64,000 nucleotides of DNA, taken from NCBI RefSeq assembly GCF_003731635.1, contig NZ_RCUA01000065.1:35000-98999 (forward strand), read 5' to 3'. Within the stretch, counting starts at the first letter, position 1; each line of letters opens with the position of its first letter. The DNA is from Marisediminitalea oceani (lineage in GTDB: Bacteria; Pseudomonadota; Gammaproteobacteria; Enterobacterales; Alteromonadaceae). The position numbers were made by a program, and so were the translations under genes. Under the pieces are notes generated by a model. The model saw only the letters and a program-made list of their open reading frames with translations. It was not told the origin of the DNA and made no database searches. Positions 63,821-64,000 of the stretch are shown one piece after another.

Positions 63821-64000
63821 CAGTCCCAACTAAATCAATATTGGTTGTTAATAAAAAATATAGGTAGGTTTACATCCAGATATTTTATGGCAACACAAAT
63901 TTAACAAGCGAAATGATAACACAAATTCAAACTTACATCGTCGATATTCCAACGATACGACCGCACAAGTTGTCGATGACTTCCATGGCTGTGCAATCCA

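Overview
The window looks like chromosomal DNA of a marine gammaproteobacterium of the Alteromonadales type. This is inferred from gene content only: a gcvT-gcvH-gcvP cluster, a class I adenylate cyclase, a TonB-dependent receptor grouped with a tryptophan-halogenase-like protein and a GH97 glucosidase, and a catechol/protocatechuate lower pathway. No rRNA, tRNA or CRISPR array was found.

Region 1 (1-11443) is core chromosome: two exported M24 (Xaa-Pro type) peptidases, a 62-residue proline-rich peptide with a double-glycine-like leader, a large hybrid histidine kinase, a LysR regulator and the glycine cleavage operon gcvT, gcvH, gcvP.

Region 2 (11450-32552) is a complete 21.1 kb Tn7-like transposon inserted 6 bp after the gcvP stop codon. 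Its ends are TGT...ACA, the 18-bp terminal inverted repeats match at 16 positions, and the insertion is flanked by the 5-bp duplication GAGAT. The gcvP-proximal end has three closely spaced TnsB-type sites and the distal end has three sites exactly 56 bp apart, which mirrors the R/L asymmetry of Tn7. It carries a 993-aa helicase-nuclease (probable defence gene), tnsA, tnsB, tnsC, two TniQ-family target selectors (321 and 479 aa), small unknown genes, and a metal-efflux module (BlaI-type repressor, M56 sensor peptidase, CzcCBA, HupE/UreJ, two small exported proteins). There is no tnsE and no cas gene.

Region 3 (32557-about 34870) starts, directly against the transposon, with a second, orphan transposon end: TGTCAG followed by binding sites at the same 21/18-bp spacing. 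It is best read as the fossil of an older Tn7-like element at the same gcvP site. After it come a terminator, two gene remnants and a two-gene SLATT/TIR-like membrane module that looks like an abortive-infection type defence and may be old cargo.

Region 4 (34882-45000) is accessory chromosome: a DJ-1/PfpI protein with a divergent LysR, a PQQ-type sugar dehydrogenase, a GGDEF remnant, a GGDEF-EAL protein, an AT-rich FG-GAP lipoprotein, an endonuclease/exonuclease/phosphatase protein and a LacI regulator.

Region 5 (45130-53124) is a carbohydrate-uptake locus: GH97 glucosidase, tryptophan-halogenase-like flavoprotein, TPR/2OG-oxygenase and TonB-dependent receptor. The same two palindromes (AAAACGTTTT and TTAATCGATTAA) lie upstream of both the glucosidase and the receptor, so they probably form one LacI-type regulon.

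Region 6 (53435-64000) holds an atypical S-adenosylhomocysteinase-like protein, a GH43 hydrolase, a decayed LacI fragment, a short class I adenylate cyclase, a four-gene beta-ketoadipate operon with a divergent IclR regulator, and a BenM/CatM-like LysR gene at the right edge.
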